DNA of 64,000 nucleotides from Terribacillus aidingensis (GCF_040703035.1 NZ_CP159996.1:1274001-1338000), one strand, 5' to 3'; counted from the first letter of the stretch, positions 1 through 11,200 are shown. The notes: generated by a model not told the origin, from the letters alone. Made by a program: numbers and translations.

Positions 1-483
1 ATGCACGATGTTGCCAGGAGGGGTCTTGACGACTACACCGAACGATTCTGGAATACTGTGTGTTGTACGGAAGAAGCTGACAGAAGTCTTTCTGAACTTG
101 ATGATGTCATCTTCCCCATAAATGTTAAGCTTGGCATTACGCAAGAGGCCGTGCTCATCCAATTTATTTTTGATCATTCCCATTGCAAGTTTCCCTGCAT
201 AAATCGGAATGTTCACTTCTTTCAAGAGGTAAGGTACGCCGCCGATGTGGTCCTCGTGACCGTGAGTAATGAACAAGCCTTTAATTTTGTCTTGGTTTTG
301 TACGATGTAAGTGAAATCAGGAATAACATAATCGATGCCGAGAAGCTCGTCCTCAGGGAATTTGATTCCTGCATCGATGATGATGATTTCATCCTGGAAT
401 TGGACCCCATACATGTTTTTGCCGATTTCTCCGAGTCCGCCGATGGCAAAAACAGCTGTTTGGTCATTTTTTACGAATTTCAT
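1..483 (-). CDS. rnjA: Ribonuclease J1, N-terminal part (cut by window edge)
   Basis: RNase J1 is a metal-dependent 5'-3' exonuclease and endonuclease that matures and degrades mRNA in Firmicutes. Reading the minus strand from the ATG at 483 gives 161 uninterrupted codons to the window edge, beginning [20 protein letters not shown]. The metallo-beta-lactamase signature HGHEDH is visible near residue 74, followed by [10 protein letters not shown]. The C-terminal beta-CASP and dimerisation parts lie outside the window. The start codon overlaps the stop of rpoY (ATGA), so the two are probably co-transcribed and translationally coupled. Identity is very secure; only the 3' end is missing. Confidence 0.96.
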   Translation of the reverse strand, partial: MKFVKNDQTAVFAIGGLGEIGKNMYGVQFQDEIIIIDAGIKFPEDELLGIDYVIPDFTYIVQNQDKIKGLFITHGHEDHIGGVPYLLKEVNIPIYAGKLAMGMIKNKLDEHGLLRNAKLNIYGEDDIIKFRKTSVSFFRTTHSIPESFGVVVKTPPGNIVH

Positions 484-692
484 TTCGCTTGCTCCAATTT
501 GAAATCTTCGGATTGCTTCTCATATGCAAGATGCGCTTCATCGAGCGGCTGGATGAACTCGATGTTGATGTCACGATCTGCTAATGTGTTACGTACCTGT
601 CTTACACTTTCCGCTTCCATGTACAAGCTTTTGGAACGCTCGCGTACAGGAATTTCGGATGGGTTTTCCTGATAAAATACTTTAAATACCAT
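480..692 (-). CDS. rpoY: RNA polymerase epsilon subunit
   Basis: This 70-residue protein starts [18 protein letters not shown] and matches the small epsilon subunit (YkzG/RpoY, DUF1447) that binds core RNA polymerase in Firmicutes. The start at 692 is chosen over an upstream in-frame start at 737 because AGGAGA lies directly before it and the length equals the family norm (about 69-70). It overlaps rnjA by four bases, the same pairing as in B. subtilis. Confidence 0.93.
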   Translation of the reverse strand: MVFKVFYQENPSEIPVRERSKSLYMEAESVRQVRNTLADRDINIEFIQPLDEAHLAYEKQSEDFKLEQAK

Positions 693-1153
693 ATCTATCT
701 CTCCTATTCTTATGGTTGACAATTGCTTTATATCCATAACGAACGGAGCAAGTCTGTTTAAGAACCGAATTGCTGGCGTATTGCTATTCAGTTAGATCTT
801 GTCCGCACGTAGTAGGCACTCGTCGTTTTTGGCCAAATAAATCTTTCCACCGTTTCTTTAACTTTTCCTTCAAACGCTTGAGCACACGAAGCAACTCCTT
901 TCGTTTCGAGAAAAGCAAGAAAAAACGTTTACCCGTCCAATCCCTCTTACTTACAGTATAGTATGAAAACGCTAAGATGAAAACAAAAACACAGCATACT
1001 TTCAAAAAAACTGCCGATAAAAGGAAGGGATGGTTGTTTTCTCTTGGGATTCATGTAAAGATATTTTTCGACGAACCTGCATAACTTATACTCGATTATA
1101 AGAAGTAGAGAAGAAAGATGCAAGGGCAGGAACGACTAGGAGGAGGATGTACT
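693..1153. other. Intergenic region between divergent rpoY-rnjA and the HAD gene
   Basis: A 461-base stretch without a convincing gene. Short ORFs on both strands (770-961 plus, 784-1005 minus) have no ribosome binding site and no recognisable family. The region probably holds the leader and promoter of rpoY-rnjA on the minus strand and the promoter of the HAD gene on the plus strand, near 1060-1120. Confidence 0.6.
955..983 (-). promoter_or_regulatory. Candidate sigma-A promoter for rpoY-rnjA
   Basis: On the minus strand, TTTTCA (983-978) and TATACT (960-955) are separated by 17 bases. The -10 is a good sigma-A match and the -35 is moderate. Use of this promoter would give rpoY a leader of about 255 bases. 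Confidence 0.42.
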
Positions 1154-1927
1154 ATGGAGAAAAGAATCGTATTCCTTGATATCGATGGCACTATTCTGAA
1201 CACAAAGGGTGAAATTCCTCAGGCAACAAAAGAAGCTGTTCAGGCATTGAAGGAGAATGGTCATTACGTTGCAATTGCGACAGGGCGGGCTCCGTTCATG
1301 TTTGAGGAAATCCGCAAAGAGCTTGGTATTAATTCTTTTGTAAGCTATAACGGTCAGTACGTCGTTTTCGAAGATGAAGTCATCTATCGTAATCCAATCA
1401 AAAGGGAGCACTTGCTGCATTTGTATGATGAAGCATCCGAGAAAGAGCATGCAATGGTGTTTATGGGAGATACGATCATGAAGGCTTCGGAAACGGATAA
1501 TGAATTTGTGCGTGACAGCCTGGCGTCTCTTGGGTTTACATATCCGGAAATTGATAAAGACTATTTCCATCATGAACCAATTTACCAAGCGCTTCTATTT
1601 TGTGAGGCAGATGATCAAGAAGAATATTCCTCCCATCATAACCATGTCCGGTTCATTCGATGGCATCCGCTTTCCTGTGATGTCCTGCCTGGTGATGGTT
1701 CCAAGAAAATCGGGGTCATGAAATTACTTGAGGCGGCGGATCTTTCTGTAGAATTGTCTTATGCTTGCGGAGATGGATTGAATGATTTGGAGATGATCGA
1801 ATTTGCCGGTACTGGTATTGTGATGGGGAATGCAGTGCCGGAATTGAAGGAGCTGGCTGACATCCAGACCGCCCATGTGGATGAAGACGGACTTGCGCTT
1901 GGCCTGAAAGAGGCTGGGTTGATATAA
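1154..1927 (+). CDS. HAD-superfamily (Cof-type) phosphatase, YkrA-like
   Basis: A 257-residue Cof-type haloacid dehalogenase-like hydrolase, orthologous by position to B. subtilis ykrA. The aspartate nucleophile motif DIDGT is at residues 9-13 (start MEKRIVFLD) and the C-terminal metal-binding motif GDGLNDLEM is present. Such enzymes dephosphorylate sugar phosphates or cofactor phosphates; the substrate cannot be told. The ATG at 1154 follows AGGAGGATG at a normal distance, so it is preferred over the in-frame start at 1118. It is convergent with def across a shared hairpin. Confidence 0.88.
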   Translation: MEKRIVFLDIDGTILNTKGEIPQATKEAVQALKENGHYVAIATGRAPFMFEEIRKELGINSFVSYNGQYVVFEDEVIYRNPIKREHLLHLYDEASEKEHAMVFMGDTIMKASETDNEFVRDSLASLGFTYPEIDKDYFHHEPIYQALLFCEADDQEEYSSHHNHVRFIRWHPLSCDVLPGDGSKKIGVMKLLEAADLSVELSYACGDGLNDLEMIEFAGTGIVMGNAVPELKELADIQTAHVDEDGLALGLKEAGLI

Positions 1928-1930
1928 AAA

Positions 1931-1961
1931 AATGCGCACTCTGCGAGAGTGCGCATTTTTT
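1931..1961. terminator. Bidirectional terminator between the HAD gene and def
   Basis: A perfect 12-bp stem (aatgcgcactct / agagtgcgcatt) with a 3-base loop, flanked by A-run and T-run. It serves both convergent genes. Confidence 0.9.
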
Positions 1962-2514
1962 ATAATTCAATCGGTTTAGAGTTATCCGGCTGTGCGAAAG
2001 GATCCTCTTTATTAATTCGATCATAGAACATCGTTCCGTTTAAATGATCGATTTCATGCTGGAAGACAACAGCTGCATAGCCTTTCAGGCGCAGTTTGAC
2101 TTCTTTACCTTCCAATGTGACAGCTTTAACTGTTATCCGGGAATACCGAGGTACATACCCAGGGATTTCACGATCAACCGAAAGGCAGCCTTCACCGCTC
2201 ATCAAATACGTATGTTCGACAGAATGACTGACGATTTTCGGATTAAAAAGACCGTATTCATAGAAGGTACCATTAGGATCTTCGAAATAGACAGCTATCA
2301 TGCGCTTGGAAATGCCGATTTGTGGTGCCGCAAGTCCTACGCCGGGACGCAGATCATACTTCGTCGCAATGTCCTCATCCTGGCTGTTTTTCAAGTATTC
2401 GAGCATATCTGTCAATGTTTGTTTATCTTCTTCCGATGCAGGCAGTTCCACTGCTTCTGCAACTTGCTCTAGAATCGGATTGCCTTCACGGATAATATCT
2501 TCCATGGTAATCAT
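1960..2514 (-). CDS. def: Peptide deformylase
   Basis: A 184-residue type 2 peptide deformylase that removes the formyl group from nascent proteins. All three motifs are visible: [13 protein letters not shown] and the metal-binding QHEIDHLNG. The start [10 protein letters not shown] at 2514 is preceded by AAGGAGTG eight bases upstream; the longer start at 2532 would put the ribosome binding site inside the gene. It resembles B. subtilis DefB (YkrB) and sits at the same place, upstream of ykyA and pdhA. Confidence 0.95.
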   Translation of the reverse strand: MITMEDIIREGNPILEQVAEAVELPASEEDKQTLTDMLEYLKNSQDEDIATKYDLRPGVGLAAPQIGISKRMIAVYFEDPNGTFYEYGLFNPKIVSHSVEHTYLMSGEGCLSVDREIPGYVPRYSRITVKAVTLEGKEVKLRLKGYAAVVFQHEIDHLNGTMFYDRINKEDPFAQPDNSKPIEL

Positions 2515-2615
2515 GCTGATCACTCCTTGCACTGTTACTTTTCCGTTCTATAGTGTATCACAAGAATGTCTGTCTGACACAAGAACAAGTTTGAGGACTC
2601 GTTTATCGTATTTCT

Positions 2616-2643
2616 TTCACGAATTTTCTGTTTGGTATACAAT
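2616..2643 (+). promoter_or_regulatory. Candidate sigma-A promoter for the YkyA lipoprotein gene
   Basis: TTCACG (2616-2621) and TACAAT (2638-2643) with a 16-base spacer, about 50 bases before the start of the lipoprotein gene. Confidence 0.42.
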
Positions 2644-2693
2644 GTAGGGGAATACATAGAAGCTGTGGGAAACATGGCAGAGGAGGATACGTT

Positions 2694-3347
2694 TTGCGCA
2701 AGTTAGGATTAGGCATACTCCTGATGGGGAGCGCTGTGGGACTCACTGCATGTAATAATGCGTCGCCGGAGGAGCAGGTATACAATCATTTGGAGGAAAC
2801 TGTATCTCTGGAATCAGGATATGTCGAACAGCAAGAGTCTTTGGCAGATTTGGAAAAGAAAGAACAGGACTTATATAATGAGATTTTGCAGCTGGGCACA
2901 GATGAACTGGATCAAATCAAGAGTAAATCCCAGGAAGCAATCGACGTGATCGGACAGCGTAAAGATGCGCTTGCGAAAGAAAAAGAGAGCTTGGATGAGG
3001 CGGAAGCTGAATTCGAGGAAGTGGATTCTATCATTGATGAGCTGGAAAACGATGATGCAAAGCAGAAGGCACAGACACTATATGAAACGATGGAAGCACG
3101 TTACAGTGCATATGACAAACTCCATGAAGCATATACGAAAGTGCTGGATGATGATAATACACTGTATGACATGTTCCAGCAAGATGACATTACGCAGGAT
3201 GAATTAACCAGCCAAATCGAAAAGATTAATGCAGGTTATGAAGAAATCAAATCGGCCAATGAAGAGTTCAATACTCAGACAGAGGCATTTAATGAGCAAA
3301 AACAGCAGTTTTATGAAGCTGCGGGTCTGAATGTAGAGAACGAATAA
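2694..3347 (+). CDS. YkyA-family cell-wall-binding lipoprotein
   Basis: A 217-residue lipoprotein. The TTG start at 2694 lies seven bases after AGGAGG. Residues 1-19 form a signal peptide ending in the lipobox LTAC, with Cys20 as the lipid attachment site. The mature protein is almost entirely charged, Glu/Asp/Lys-rich helix with heptad character, so it is expected to be an extended coiled coil on the outer face of the membrane. It matches the YkyA family (putative cell-wall-binding lipoprotein) and lies just before pdhA as in B. subtilis. Its molecular function is not known. Confidence 0.85.
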   Translation: MRKLGLGILLMGSAVGLTACNNASPEEQVYNHLEETVSLESGYVEQQESLADLEKKEQDLYNEILQLGTDELDQIKSKSQEAIDVIGQRKDALAKEKESLDEAEAEFEEVDSIIDELENDDAKQKAQTLYETMEARYSAYDKLHEAYTKVLDDDNTLYDMFQQDDITQDELTSQIEKINAGYEEIKSANEEFNTQTEAFNEQKQQFYEAAGLNVENE

Positions 3348-3351
3348 GGAG

Positions 3352-3384
3352 AAACCCTTTTCCCAGAGTGAAAAGGGTTTTTTT
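3352..3384 (+). terminator. Terminator of the YkyA gene
   Basis: Stem aaacccttttc / gaaaagggttt followed by a run of T. It separates the lipoprotein gene from the pdh promoter region. Confidence 0.85.
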
Positions 3385-3497
3385 AATTGTACTGATACAG
3401 TGTTAACATATTGTGTAGTACAGTTGAGGATTAGAGAATTGCGAAGATTTCTTTAATACCGTTTTCATAAATTATCAGCAATATCTAATCTAAGTTG

Positions 3498-3527
3498 TTG
3501 ACGTTTTCCGGCAAGATAAGCTAAACT
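3498..3527 (+). promoter_or_regulatory. Candidate sigma-A promoter of the pdhABCD operon
   Basis: TTGACG (3498-3503) and TAAACT (3522-3527) with an 18-base spacer. The remaining bases between 3385 and 3709 carry no gene. Transcription from here gives a leader of about 175 bases before the TTG start of pdhA, in which no known riboswitch was recognised. Confidence 0.45.
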
Positions 3528-3703
3528 ATAACAGGACATGAATTGTATCACTATTTGTTATCATGATTTATGTAACAGTTTTGTGTACTTCTGTTGTAAC
3601 CGGTTAAACGAGGGGATGCAGCGGGTACAGTAAACTATTGTGGTACTTCCAGTGTTTTTGGAAAGGCTATTACAGTAAATATAGTTCTAGGAAGGATAGG
3701 TGA

Positions 3704-4792
<1,089 letters not shown>

Positions 4793-4795
4793 GTC

Positions 4796-5773
4796 ATGGC
4801 ACAAATGACAATGATCCAAGCAATCACTGATGCTCTCCGTACGGAACTGAAGAATGACGAAAACGTTATGGTCTTCGGGGAAGACGTTGGTAAAAACGGC
4901 GGCGTATTCCGTGCTACTGAAGGTCTGCAAGCTGAATTCGGCGAGGACCGCGTATTCGATACACCACTTGCAGAATCTGCAATCGGCGGTATGGCTGTAG
5001 GTCTTGCGATCGAAGGCTTCCGTCCAGTTCCTGAAATCCAATTCTTTGGCTTCGTATACGAAGTTATGGACGCAATCAGCGGACAATTGGCTCGTTTGCG
5101 CTACCGTTCCGGCGGCACGCAAAACGCTCCTGTTACAATCCGTGCGCCATTCGGCGGCGGTGTGCATACTCCTGAGTTGCATGCGGATTCCCTTGAAGGA
5201 CTTATGGCACAACAGCCTGGCCTTAAAGTAGTTATCCCATCCAACCCTTACGATGCAAAAGGTCTTTTGATCTCTGCGATCCGCGACAACGATCCAGTTA
5301 TCTACCTTGAGCACATGAAACTTTACCGTTCATTCCGTGAAGAGGTTCCTGAAGAGGAATACACTGTTGAAATCGGAAAAGCTGCTGTTAAACGTGAAGG
5401 TACTGATGTAACATTGATCGCTTATGGCGCAATGGTACAAGCTTCTTTGAAAGCTGCAGAAGAACTTGAGAAAAACAATGTATCTGCTGAGGTTATCGAC
5501 TTGCGTACTGTAAGCCCGATCGACCTTGATACAGTTCTTGCATCTGTCAAGAAAACTGGCCGTGTTGTAGTAGTGCAGGAAGCACAGCGTCAAGCTGGTA
5601 TTGCAGCTCACTTGATTTCTGAGATCCAAGAGCGTGCTATCCTTCATCTTGAAGCACCAGTAATGCGTGTCGCTGCACCGGATACTGTATTTGCTTTCTC
5701 ACAAGCAGAAGAAGTATGGCTTCCAAACCATAACGACATCGTGGAAAAAGCAAACGAAGTAATCAATTTCTAA
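4796..5773 (+). CDS. pdhB: Pyruvate dehydrogenase E1 component, beta subunit
   Basis: E1-beta (325 residues) forms the alpha2-beta2 tetramer with PdhA and completes the thiamine diphosphate site. The N-terminal segment [18 protein letters not shown] and the blocks [18 protein letters not shown] and [12 protein letters not shown] are typical of the family. The ribosome binding site AAGGAG lies within the last codons of pdhA, so translation is probably coupled. The length matches orthologues. Confidence 0.97.
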   Translation: MAQMTMIQAITDALRTELKNDENVMVFGEDVGKNGGVFRATEGLQAEFGEDRVFDTPLAESAIGGMAVGLAIEGFRPVPEIQFFGFVYEVMDAISGQLARLRYRSGGTQNAPVTIRAPFGGGVHTPELHADSLEGLMAQQPGLKVVIPSNPYDAKGLLISAIRDNDPVIYLEHMKLYRSFREEVPEEEYTVEIGKAAVKREGTDVTLIAYGAMVQASLKAAEELEKNNVSAEVIDLRTVSPIDLDTVLASVKKTGRVVVVQEAQRQAGIAAHLISEIQERAILHLEAPVMRVAAPDTVFAFSQAEEVWLPNHNDIVEKANEVINF

Positions 5774-5797
5774 TAGCAGAATCAGGAGGTAATTATT

Positions 5798-7102
5798 TTG
5801 GCTTTCGAATTCAAAATGCCGGATATCGGTGAAGGTATTCACGAAGGTGAAATCGTAAAATGGTTCGTCAAAGAAGGCGACACAGTAGCAGAGGACGACG
5901 TACTTTGCGAAGTCCAAAACGATAAAGCAGTTGTAGAGATCCCATCTCCTTACGAGGGTACAGTAAGCAAGATCTCTGTAGGTGAAGGTGAAGTAGCAAT
6001 CGTTGGTGATACACTTATCACTTTCGACGGCGAAGCTGGCGATGCTGATGGCGGAGATGCTCCGGCTCCAGCTGAGCAAGAACAGACTTCCATCCAAGCT
6101 AATGGTACGGAATCCAACGAAACTGTTGAAAAAATCAAAGAAGAAGGCCCTAAAGCTGAAGCTGGCGAAGCTCCATCTGGCGATCTAATCATCGCAATGC
6201 CTTCTGTACGCAAATATGCTCGTGAGCAAGGCGTAGACATCAAACAAGTATCTGGTTCTGGTAAAGGCGGCCGTGTACTAGCTGAAGATATCGACAGCTT
6301 CAAAAACGGCGGCGCTGCGAAAGCTGCTCCACAAGCTGAAGCTGCTAAAGAGCCTGCTGCAGAACAAAAAGCATCTGCTCCAGTTGTTTCTGGTGATGAA
6401 TACCCTGAATCCAGAGAGAAAATGAGCGGTATCCGTCGTGCGATCGCTAAGGCGATGGTTACTTCTAAAACTACAGCTCCTCACGTAACGTTGATGGATG
6501 AAGTAGATGTAACTGAGCTTGTTGCTCATCGTAAGAAATTCAAAGCTGTTGCAGCTGAAAAAGAAATCAAGCTTACGTATCTTCCATACGTTGCCAAAGC
6601 GCTTGTTTCTGTATTGAAAAACTTCCCGATCTTGAACTCTTCCATCGATGATGCGACAGACGAGATCGTTACAAAACATTATTACAACATCGGTATCGCA
6701 GCTGACACTGAAAAAGGTCTTCTTGTACCAGTTGTAAAAAATGCGGATCGCAAATCCATCTTTACTATTTCCCAGGAAATCAACGAGCTTGCTGTTAAAG
6801 CTCGCGATGGAAAACTTGCTCCGAATGAAATGAAAGGTGCTTCCAGCACTATTTCTAACATCGGTTCTGCAGGCGGTCAGTGGTTTACTCCGGTAATCAA
6901 CTACCCTGAAGCAGCTATCCTAGGTGTAGGACGTATTGCTGAAAAAGCAATCGTTAAAGACGGCGAGATCGTTGCAGCTCCAGTGCTTGCACTTTCTCTA
7001 AGCTTCGACCATAGAATCGTTGATGGTGCAACTGCTCAAACAGCAATGAACCACTTGAAACGTCTATTGGCTGATCCACAACTAATCATGATGGAGGGAT
7101 AA
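5798..7102 (+). CDS. pdhC: Pyruvate dehydrogenase E2, dihydrolipoamide acetyltransferase
   Basis: E2 forms the core of the complex and transfers the acetyl group to CoA. In order: one lipoyl domain (residues 1-78) with the lipoyl lysine Lys43 in the NDKA motif; an acidic Ala/Glu/Pro linker; a peripheral subunit-binding domain beginning [14 protein letters not shown] (about 130-165); a second Ala/Glu-rich linker; and the catalytic domain ending with the active-site motif DHRIVDG near residue 407. The TTG start follows a strong AGGAGGT. The length, 434, is normal for a one-lipoyl E2. Confidence 0.97.
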   Translation: MAFEFKMPDIGEGIHEGEIVKWFVKEGDTVAEDDVLCEVQNDKAVVEIPSPYEGTVSKISVGEGEVAIVGDTLITFDGEAGDADGGDAPAPAEQEQTSIQANGTESNETVEKIKEEGPKAEAGEAPSGDLIIAMPSVRKYAREQGVDIKQVSGSGKGGRVLAEDIDSFKNGGAAKAAPQAEAAKEPAAEQKASAPVVSGDEYPESREKMSGIRRAIAKAMVTSKTTAPHVTLMDEVDVTELVAHRKKFKAVAAEKEIKLTYLPYVAKALVSVLKNFPILNSSIDDATDEIVTKHYYNIGIAADTEKGLLVPVVKNADRKSIFTISQEINELAVKARDGKLAPNEMKGASSTISNIGSAGGQWFTPVINYPEAAILGVGRIAEKAIVKDGEIVAAPVLALSLSFDHRIVDGATAQTAMNHLKRLLADPQLIMMEG

Positions 7103-7105
7103 TAA

Positions 7106-8515
7106 ATGGTAGTAGGAGACTTCCCAATCGAATTAGATACTCTTGTGGTAGGTGCGGGACCTGGCGGCTATGTAGCTGCCATCCGCGCTGCACAAGAAGG
7201 GCAAAAAGTAACAGTAGTAGAAAAAGGAAACCTTGGCGGTGTTTGCTTAAACGTCGGCTGTATTCCTTCTAAAGCATTGATCCAAGCTGGCCACAAAGTG
7301 GAATACGCTCATGGTGATGCAGATCTTGGTATCTCTACTGAAGGTGCGAAAGTAGACTTCTCTAAAGTACAAGAATGGAAAGCTAGTGTTGTAAACAAGC
7401 TTACATCTGGTGTTGGCGGTCTATTAAAAGGTAATAAAGTAGATGTAGTCAGCGGTGAAGTTTACTTCGTAGATAAAAACACTGTTAAAGTAATGGATGA
7501 GAAGAGCTCTCAGACTTACACTTTCAACAACTGTATTATCGCAACTGGTTCTACACCAATCGAGCTTCCTAGCTTCAAGTACACTGATCGTGTTCTGGAT
7601 TCAACAGGTGCTCTTAACCTTAAAGAAATTCCTAAGAAACTAGTCGTTATCGGCGGCGGTTACGTAGGAATCGAGCTTGGTACTGCTTATGCTAACTTCG
7701 GTACTGAAGTTACTGTCCTAGAAGGATTGAAAGATATCCTTGGCGGTTTCGAGAAACAAATGACATCACTTGTTTCCCGTAAACTGAAGAAAAAAGGCGT
7801 AAACATCGTTACTGAAGCTATGGCTAAAGGCGTAGAAGAAACTGCTGACGGCGTAAAAGTAACATATGAAGCAAAAGGTAAAGAAGAAACTATCGATGCT
7901 GATTATGTACTTGTAACAGTTGGTCGTCGCCCGAACACTTCCGAACTTGGTTTGGAAGGAGTAGGAATCAAGATGACTGACCGCGGTCTTATCGAAATCG
8001 ATGAGCAATGCCGTACAAACATCGAGAACATCTATGCAATCGGTGATATCGTAGAAGGCCCGCCACTTGCTCACAAAGCATCTTACGAAGGTAAGATCGC
8101 AGCGGAAGCAATCAGCGGTAAACCATCTGCTATCGATTACAATGGTATTCCGATGGTAGTATTCTCTGAGCCTGAACTTGCTTCTGTAGGTCATACAGAG
8201 CAGTCTGCTAAAGATGCTGGCTACAAAGTAAAAGCTGCTAAATTCCCGTTTGCTGCAAACGGTCGTGCACTATCTCTTAACGACAGTGATGGTTTCATGA
8301 AACTTATCACTCGTGAAGAAGACGGTGTTGTCCTTGGTGCTCAAATCGCTGGTCCTAACGCGAGCGATATGATTGCTGAGCTTGGCCTTGCGGTTGAATC
8401 TGGAATCACAGCTGAAGATATTGCACTTACAATCCATGCTCACCCATCTCTTGGTGAGATCACTATGGAAGCTGCCGAAGTTGCAATCGGTACACCTATC
8501 CATATCGTAAAATAA
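7106..8515 (+). CDS. pdhD: Dihydrolipoyl dehydrogenase (E3)
   Basis: E3 (469 residues) reoxidises the dihydrolipoyl group of E2 with FAD and NAD. Visible are the FAD-binding GAGPGG, the redox-active disulfide Cys47/Cys52 in [11 protein letters not shown], the NAD-binding [10 protein letters not shown], and the C-terminal catalytic pair His446/Glu451 in HAHPSLGE. The GGAGGG ribosome site overlaps the end of pdhC. It is the last gene of the operon and is followed by a strong terminator. It may also serve other 2-oxoacid dehydrogenases. Confidence 0.97.
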   Translation: MVVGDFPIELDTLVVGAGPGGYVAAIRAAQEGQKVTVVEKGNLGGVCLNVGCIPSKALIQAGHKVEYAHGDADLGISTEGAKVDFSKVQEWKASVVNKLTSGVGGLLKGNKVDVVSGEVYFVDKNTVKVMDEKSSQTYTFNNCIIATGSTPIELPSFKYTDRVLDSTGALNLKEIPKKLVVIGGGYVGIELGTAYANFGTEVTVLEGLKDILGGFEKQMTSLVSRKLKKKGVNIVTEAMAKGVEETADGVKVTYEAKGKEETIDADYVLVTVGRRPNTSELGLEGVGIKMTDRGLIEIDEQCRTNIENIYAIGDIVEGPPLAHKASYEGKIAAEAISGKPSAIDYNGIPMVVFSEPELASVGHTEQSAKDAGYKVKAAKFPFAANGRALSLNDSDGFMKLITREEDGVVLGAQIAGPNASDMIAELGLAVESGITAEDIALTIHAHPSLGEITMEAAEVAIGTPIHIVK

Positions 8516-8520
8516 TAAGA

Positions 8521-8555
8521 GAGAGCCTATCCCTCAGGGATAGGCTCTTTTTTTA
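8521..8555. terminator. Terminator of the pdh operon, shared with the convergent gene
   Basis: Stem gagagcctatccct / agggataggctctt with a minimal loop, then seven T. The last codon of the convergent C45 hydrolase gene lies inside the stem. Confidence 0.9.
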
Positions 8556-9558
8556 TTTCTCCATATAATCGGTCTAGTTTTAAGTTGTTGCCAGTAAACC
8601 AATCCTCTATGTTTAGTTCCAGCCGTTTACCTCGAGATAATGCCGTCATTAATTGTTTGGTTTTAAAAGAGTAAGCAAAGGTATGTAAAGTACCAAACAG
8701 CCGATTATAGTCGTCGAAGAAAAGGGGAGAAGCGGGATCAGAAAATAAATCAAATAATTCCTGCTGAGACATTGTGGAGGTCTTGGTGTTCAGAAGGAAA
8801 TTTTCCCGTTTTGCGGAACTCGTCATATCTTGTCGATTAAAAGCTTTTAAATCGCCGTGCTTAAAGTGGTTGACACAGTTTAAACCTGCACTTGAAGACA
8901 GGGCGCAAACCTTCTCAGGAATGACTTCAATGACAGCGTGTGCACCATTTGCATCTCCAACTGAGAAGTTGTAGCAAGCTGCATGCGGAAGCTCTTTGAA
9001 TAGATCAATGACTTGCTGAGTTGTTTCACACGTATCAAGAGCAATTCTAAGAACAGTCCAAGCAGATAGGCCTTTTCGGTATCCCTGATTACTGACAAAG
9101 TGCAGACCTATTGTCAATCCTTTTTCGTTTACCCCATCATGTCTGCCAATTATCTGCAGGTTATACCCAATCGATCCATATGCCTCTTCTGGCGCTATAA
9201 AACTAAGGCAATGATCGTAAAGGGAGGGGCTGAAATCATAATTGCGTACGTAGTGGTACTGATCAACATAAGCGGAACAGCCAAGAGCATGCTGCCTTGG
9301 CATATTATAGCCACTGAATTGTACAGCCGCGTCCTTTAGCGTCACACTCAAGCCATCTGCCAAACCCTGCAGTTCATCTATTAAATGAGGGGCATACTGT
9401 GAAAACAAAGCTTTAATTTCTTCATAATCTGATTTCTGAGAAGAAAACTGGCTGAATTGCTGGAGAATCGGGTTTTTAGAATAAACATTAGCCGTTTTCT
9501 TACCTATTTCATATATACTTCCTCTAGCCTGTATGATGGCAGCTTGTATTTCTTCCAT
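8527..9558 (-). CDS. C45-type autoproteolytic acyltransferase/hydrolase (Ntn hydrolase)
   Basis: A 343-residue protein of the acyl-CoA:6-aminopenicillanic acid acyltransferase (AAT, peptidase C45) family, part of the N-terminal-nucleophile hydrolases that cleave linear amide bonds. The likely self-cleavage site is Gly93-Cys94 in HALGCSAY, with Cys94 becoming the nucleophile; VRNYDF and the later NEKGLTIGLHF block also fit the family. No signal peptide is seen, so it is cytoplasmic. The substrate cannot be read from the sequence; homologues act on N-acyl amides or small peptides. This gene and its two neighbours separate pdhD from speA, where B. subtilis has slp. Confidence 0.75.
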   Translation of the reverse strand: MEEIQAAIIQARGSIYEIGKKTANVYSKNPILQQFSQFSSQKSDYEEIKALFSQYAPHLIDELQGLADGLSVTLKDAAVQFSGYNMPRQHALGCSAYVDQYHYVRNYDFSPSLYDHCLSFIAPEEAYGSIGYNLQIIGRHDGVNEKGLTIGLHFVSNQGYRKGLSAWTVLRIALDTCETTQQVIDLFKELPHAACYNFSVGDANGAHAVIEVIPEKVCALSSSAGLNCVNHFKHGDLKAFNRQDMTSSAKRENFLLNTKTSTMSQQELFDLFSDPASPLFFDDYNRLFGTLHTFAYSFKTKQLMTALSRGKRLELNIEDWFTGNNLKLDRLYGEIKKEPIPEG

Positions 9559-9617
9559 TAAATCACCTCTTCTGCAGACTAAAGTTCGATAAAATACTAA
9601 AAAAATCCTGCCAAAAG

Positions 9618-9649
9618 AAAAGACAGGGGAATTAATCCCTTGTCTTTTT
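9618..9649 (-). terminator. Terminator of the BCCT transporter gene
   Basis: On the minus strand a stem of about 12 bp (aaaagacaaggg / cccctgtctttt, one G:T-type mismatch) followed by a T-rich stretch. The stop codon lies in the loop. Confidence 0.7.
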
Positions 9650-11200
9650 CGTAGGTTGTTTTGGTGTGTTATCCAGATTCAAACGTTGTGCTTCTTTTTT
9701 TAGGGTAATGATAAGCGATATAACGACTAAAATCAAAATGATCGCAAATGGAAAGGCAGCAATAATCGAAGCAGTCTGCAATGCGCCTAAACCGTCCTCA
9801 CCGCCAACCCACAATAGTATTGCAGCAGTTGCGGACTGAACCAATCCCCAAATCAATTTCACTGACTTAGAAGGATTCAGATCACCATTCGTAGTCTGCA
9901 TACCTAAAACGAATGTGGCAGAGTCTGCGGAAGTGATGAAGAAAGTCGCTATTAGCAGCAATGCTAATACCGAAAGAATCATACCGCCAGGAAGCTGTGT
10001 CAGCATAGCGAACAATCCTACTTCTTCACCAAGTGCTGAAATGTCGCTAAACAGATCGATGTTTTGGAAGTATTCCATATTGATTGCTGTAGATCCAAAA
10101 ACAGCGAACCATATTGCGCCAAATATGGTCGGAACAAGAAGTACACCAGTAACGAATTCTCTAATTGTACGTCCTTTTGATACTCTGGCAATGAAAGTTG
10201 CGACAAATGGTGCCCATGCAATCCACCATGCCCAATAGAACAATGTCCAATCTCCAATCCAGGAGTTATCTGTATCATATGGCGTTAAACGCAAGCTCCA
10301 TTCAGGAAGATGCTGCACGTATTGTCCAAACGATGTGACAAAGGAATCAAGAATAAAATTAGTTGGTCCCAGCAAGAGTACAGCGAGCATTAGCAAAACA
10401 GCAAAGATTATATTAGCATTACTAAGAATTTTAATTCCTCTGTCCAGGCCGCTGAGTGCTGAACCAATAAATAGTACAGTAACAATTACGATAATAAGCA
10501 ACTCAGTGGTGAATGTCGGTTCAATGCCTTCGAATAGATAAGAAATCCCGCCACTAATTTGTATTGCGCCAAGACCAAGTGAAGTAGCTACACCAAAAAT
10601 TGTCGCAAATACAGCAATTATATCGATTACTTTTCCAAGAGGACCAAATACACGTTTTCCGAATACCGGTTCCAAGATTGCACTAATCACACCGCCACTT
10701 GATCGTTTGCGGAAGGTGAAATAGGCAATTGCCAAAGCAAGAGTAGCGTATATTGCCCAGGGATGCAGACCCCAGTGGAAAAAGCTATAGGAGATGGCGG
10801 TCGTACCAGCTTCAGCAGTTCTTGCTTCATCGACCACGCTTGGAGGAGAGTTAAAGTGGTTAAGAGGTTCAGATGCTCCCCAGAATACTAAGCCGATTCC
10901 CATACCAGCACTAAATAGCATCGCGAACCAAGATATGTAACTATATTCCGGTTCATCGTCTGGCTTACCTAATGTGATTTTTCCATACTTAGAGAAAATA
11001 AGGAAAAATGCAAAACCTAATAGAAGTGTAGCAGTTATTAAGTAGAACCAGCCAAAACGGTCGACAAGAAAATCTTGAATTACAGTTGTTACATTATTTA
11101 CGTTTCCGTTTGGAAGTAGAGACTCTGGAATGCTTCCCCAAATCAAGAAAGCAATGACTATTCCCATACCCCACCAAAAAACGCTTGTTGTTTTCTTCAT
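9632..11200 (-). CDS. BCCT-family glycine betaine/choline transporter (OpuD-like)
   Basis: A 522-residue sodium- or proton-coupled carrier with about twelve membrane segments, of the betaine-carnitine-choline transporter family. The glycine-rich motif GMGIGLVFWGASEPL and the aromatic box around YWAWWIAWAPFVATFIARVS, followed by KGRTIREF, are those of OpuD/BetP, which import glycine betaine as an osmoprotectant. A short charged C-terminal tail is present. The gene stands alone on the minus strand with its own promoter and terminator. Osmotic induction is likely from the family but not shown here. Choline or carnitine remain possible substrates. Confidence 0.9.
   Translation of the reverse strand: MKKTTSVFWWGMGIVIAFLIWGSIPESLLPNGNVNNVTTVIQDFLVDRFGWFYLITATLLLGFAFFLIFSKYGKITLGKPDDEPEYSYISWFAMLFSAGMGIGLVFWGASEPLNHFNSPPSVVDEARTAEAGTTAISYSFFHWGLHPWAIYATLALAIAYFTFRKRSSGGVISAILEPVFGKRVFGPLGKVIDIIAVFATIFGVATSLGLGAIQISGGISYLFEGIEPTFTTELLIIVIVTVLFIGSALSGLDRGIKILSNANIIFAVLLMLAVLLLGPTNFILDSFVTSFGQYVQHLPEWSLRLTPYDTDNSWIGDWTLFYWAWWIAWAPFVATFIARVSKGRTIREFVTGVLLVPTIFGAIWFAVFGSTAINMEYFQNIDLFSDISALGEEVGLFAMLTQLPGGMILSVLALLLIATFFITSADSATFVLGMQTTNGDLNPSKSVKLIWGLVQSATAAILLWVGGEDGLGALQTASIIAAFPFAIILILVVISLIITLKKEAQRLNLDNTPKQPTKKTRD

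Noticed and set aside
1..672. Long plus-strand ORF at the window start
   Set aside because: It is antisense to rnjA and rpoY, whose minus-strand proteins are unmistakable.
784..1005. 73-codon minus-strand ORF with a hydrophobic start and basic end
   Set aside because: TTG start without ribosome site, no recognisable family, and it overlaps the probable rpoY promoter and leader.
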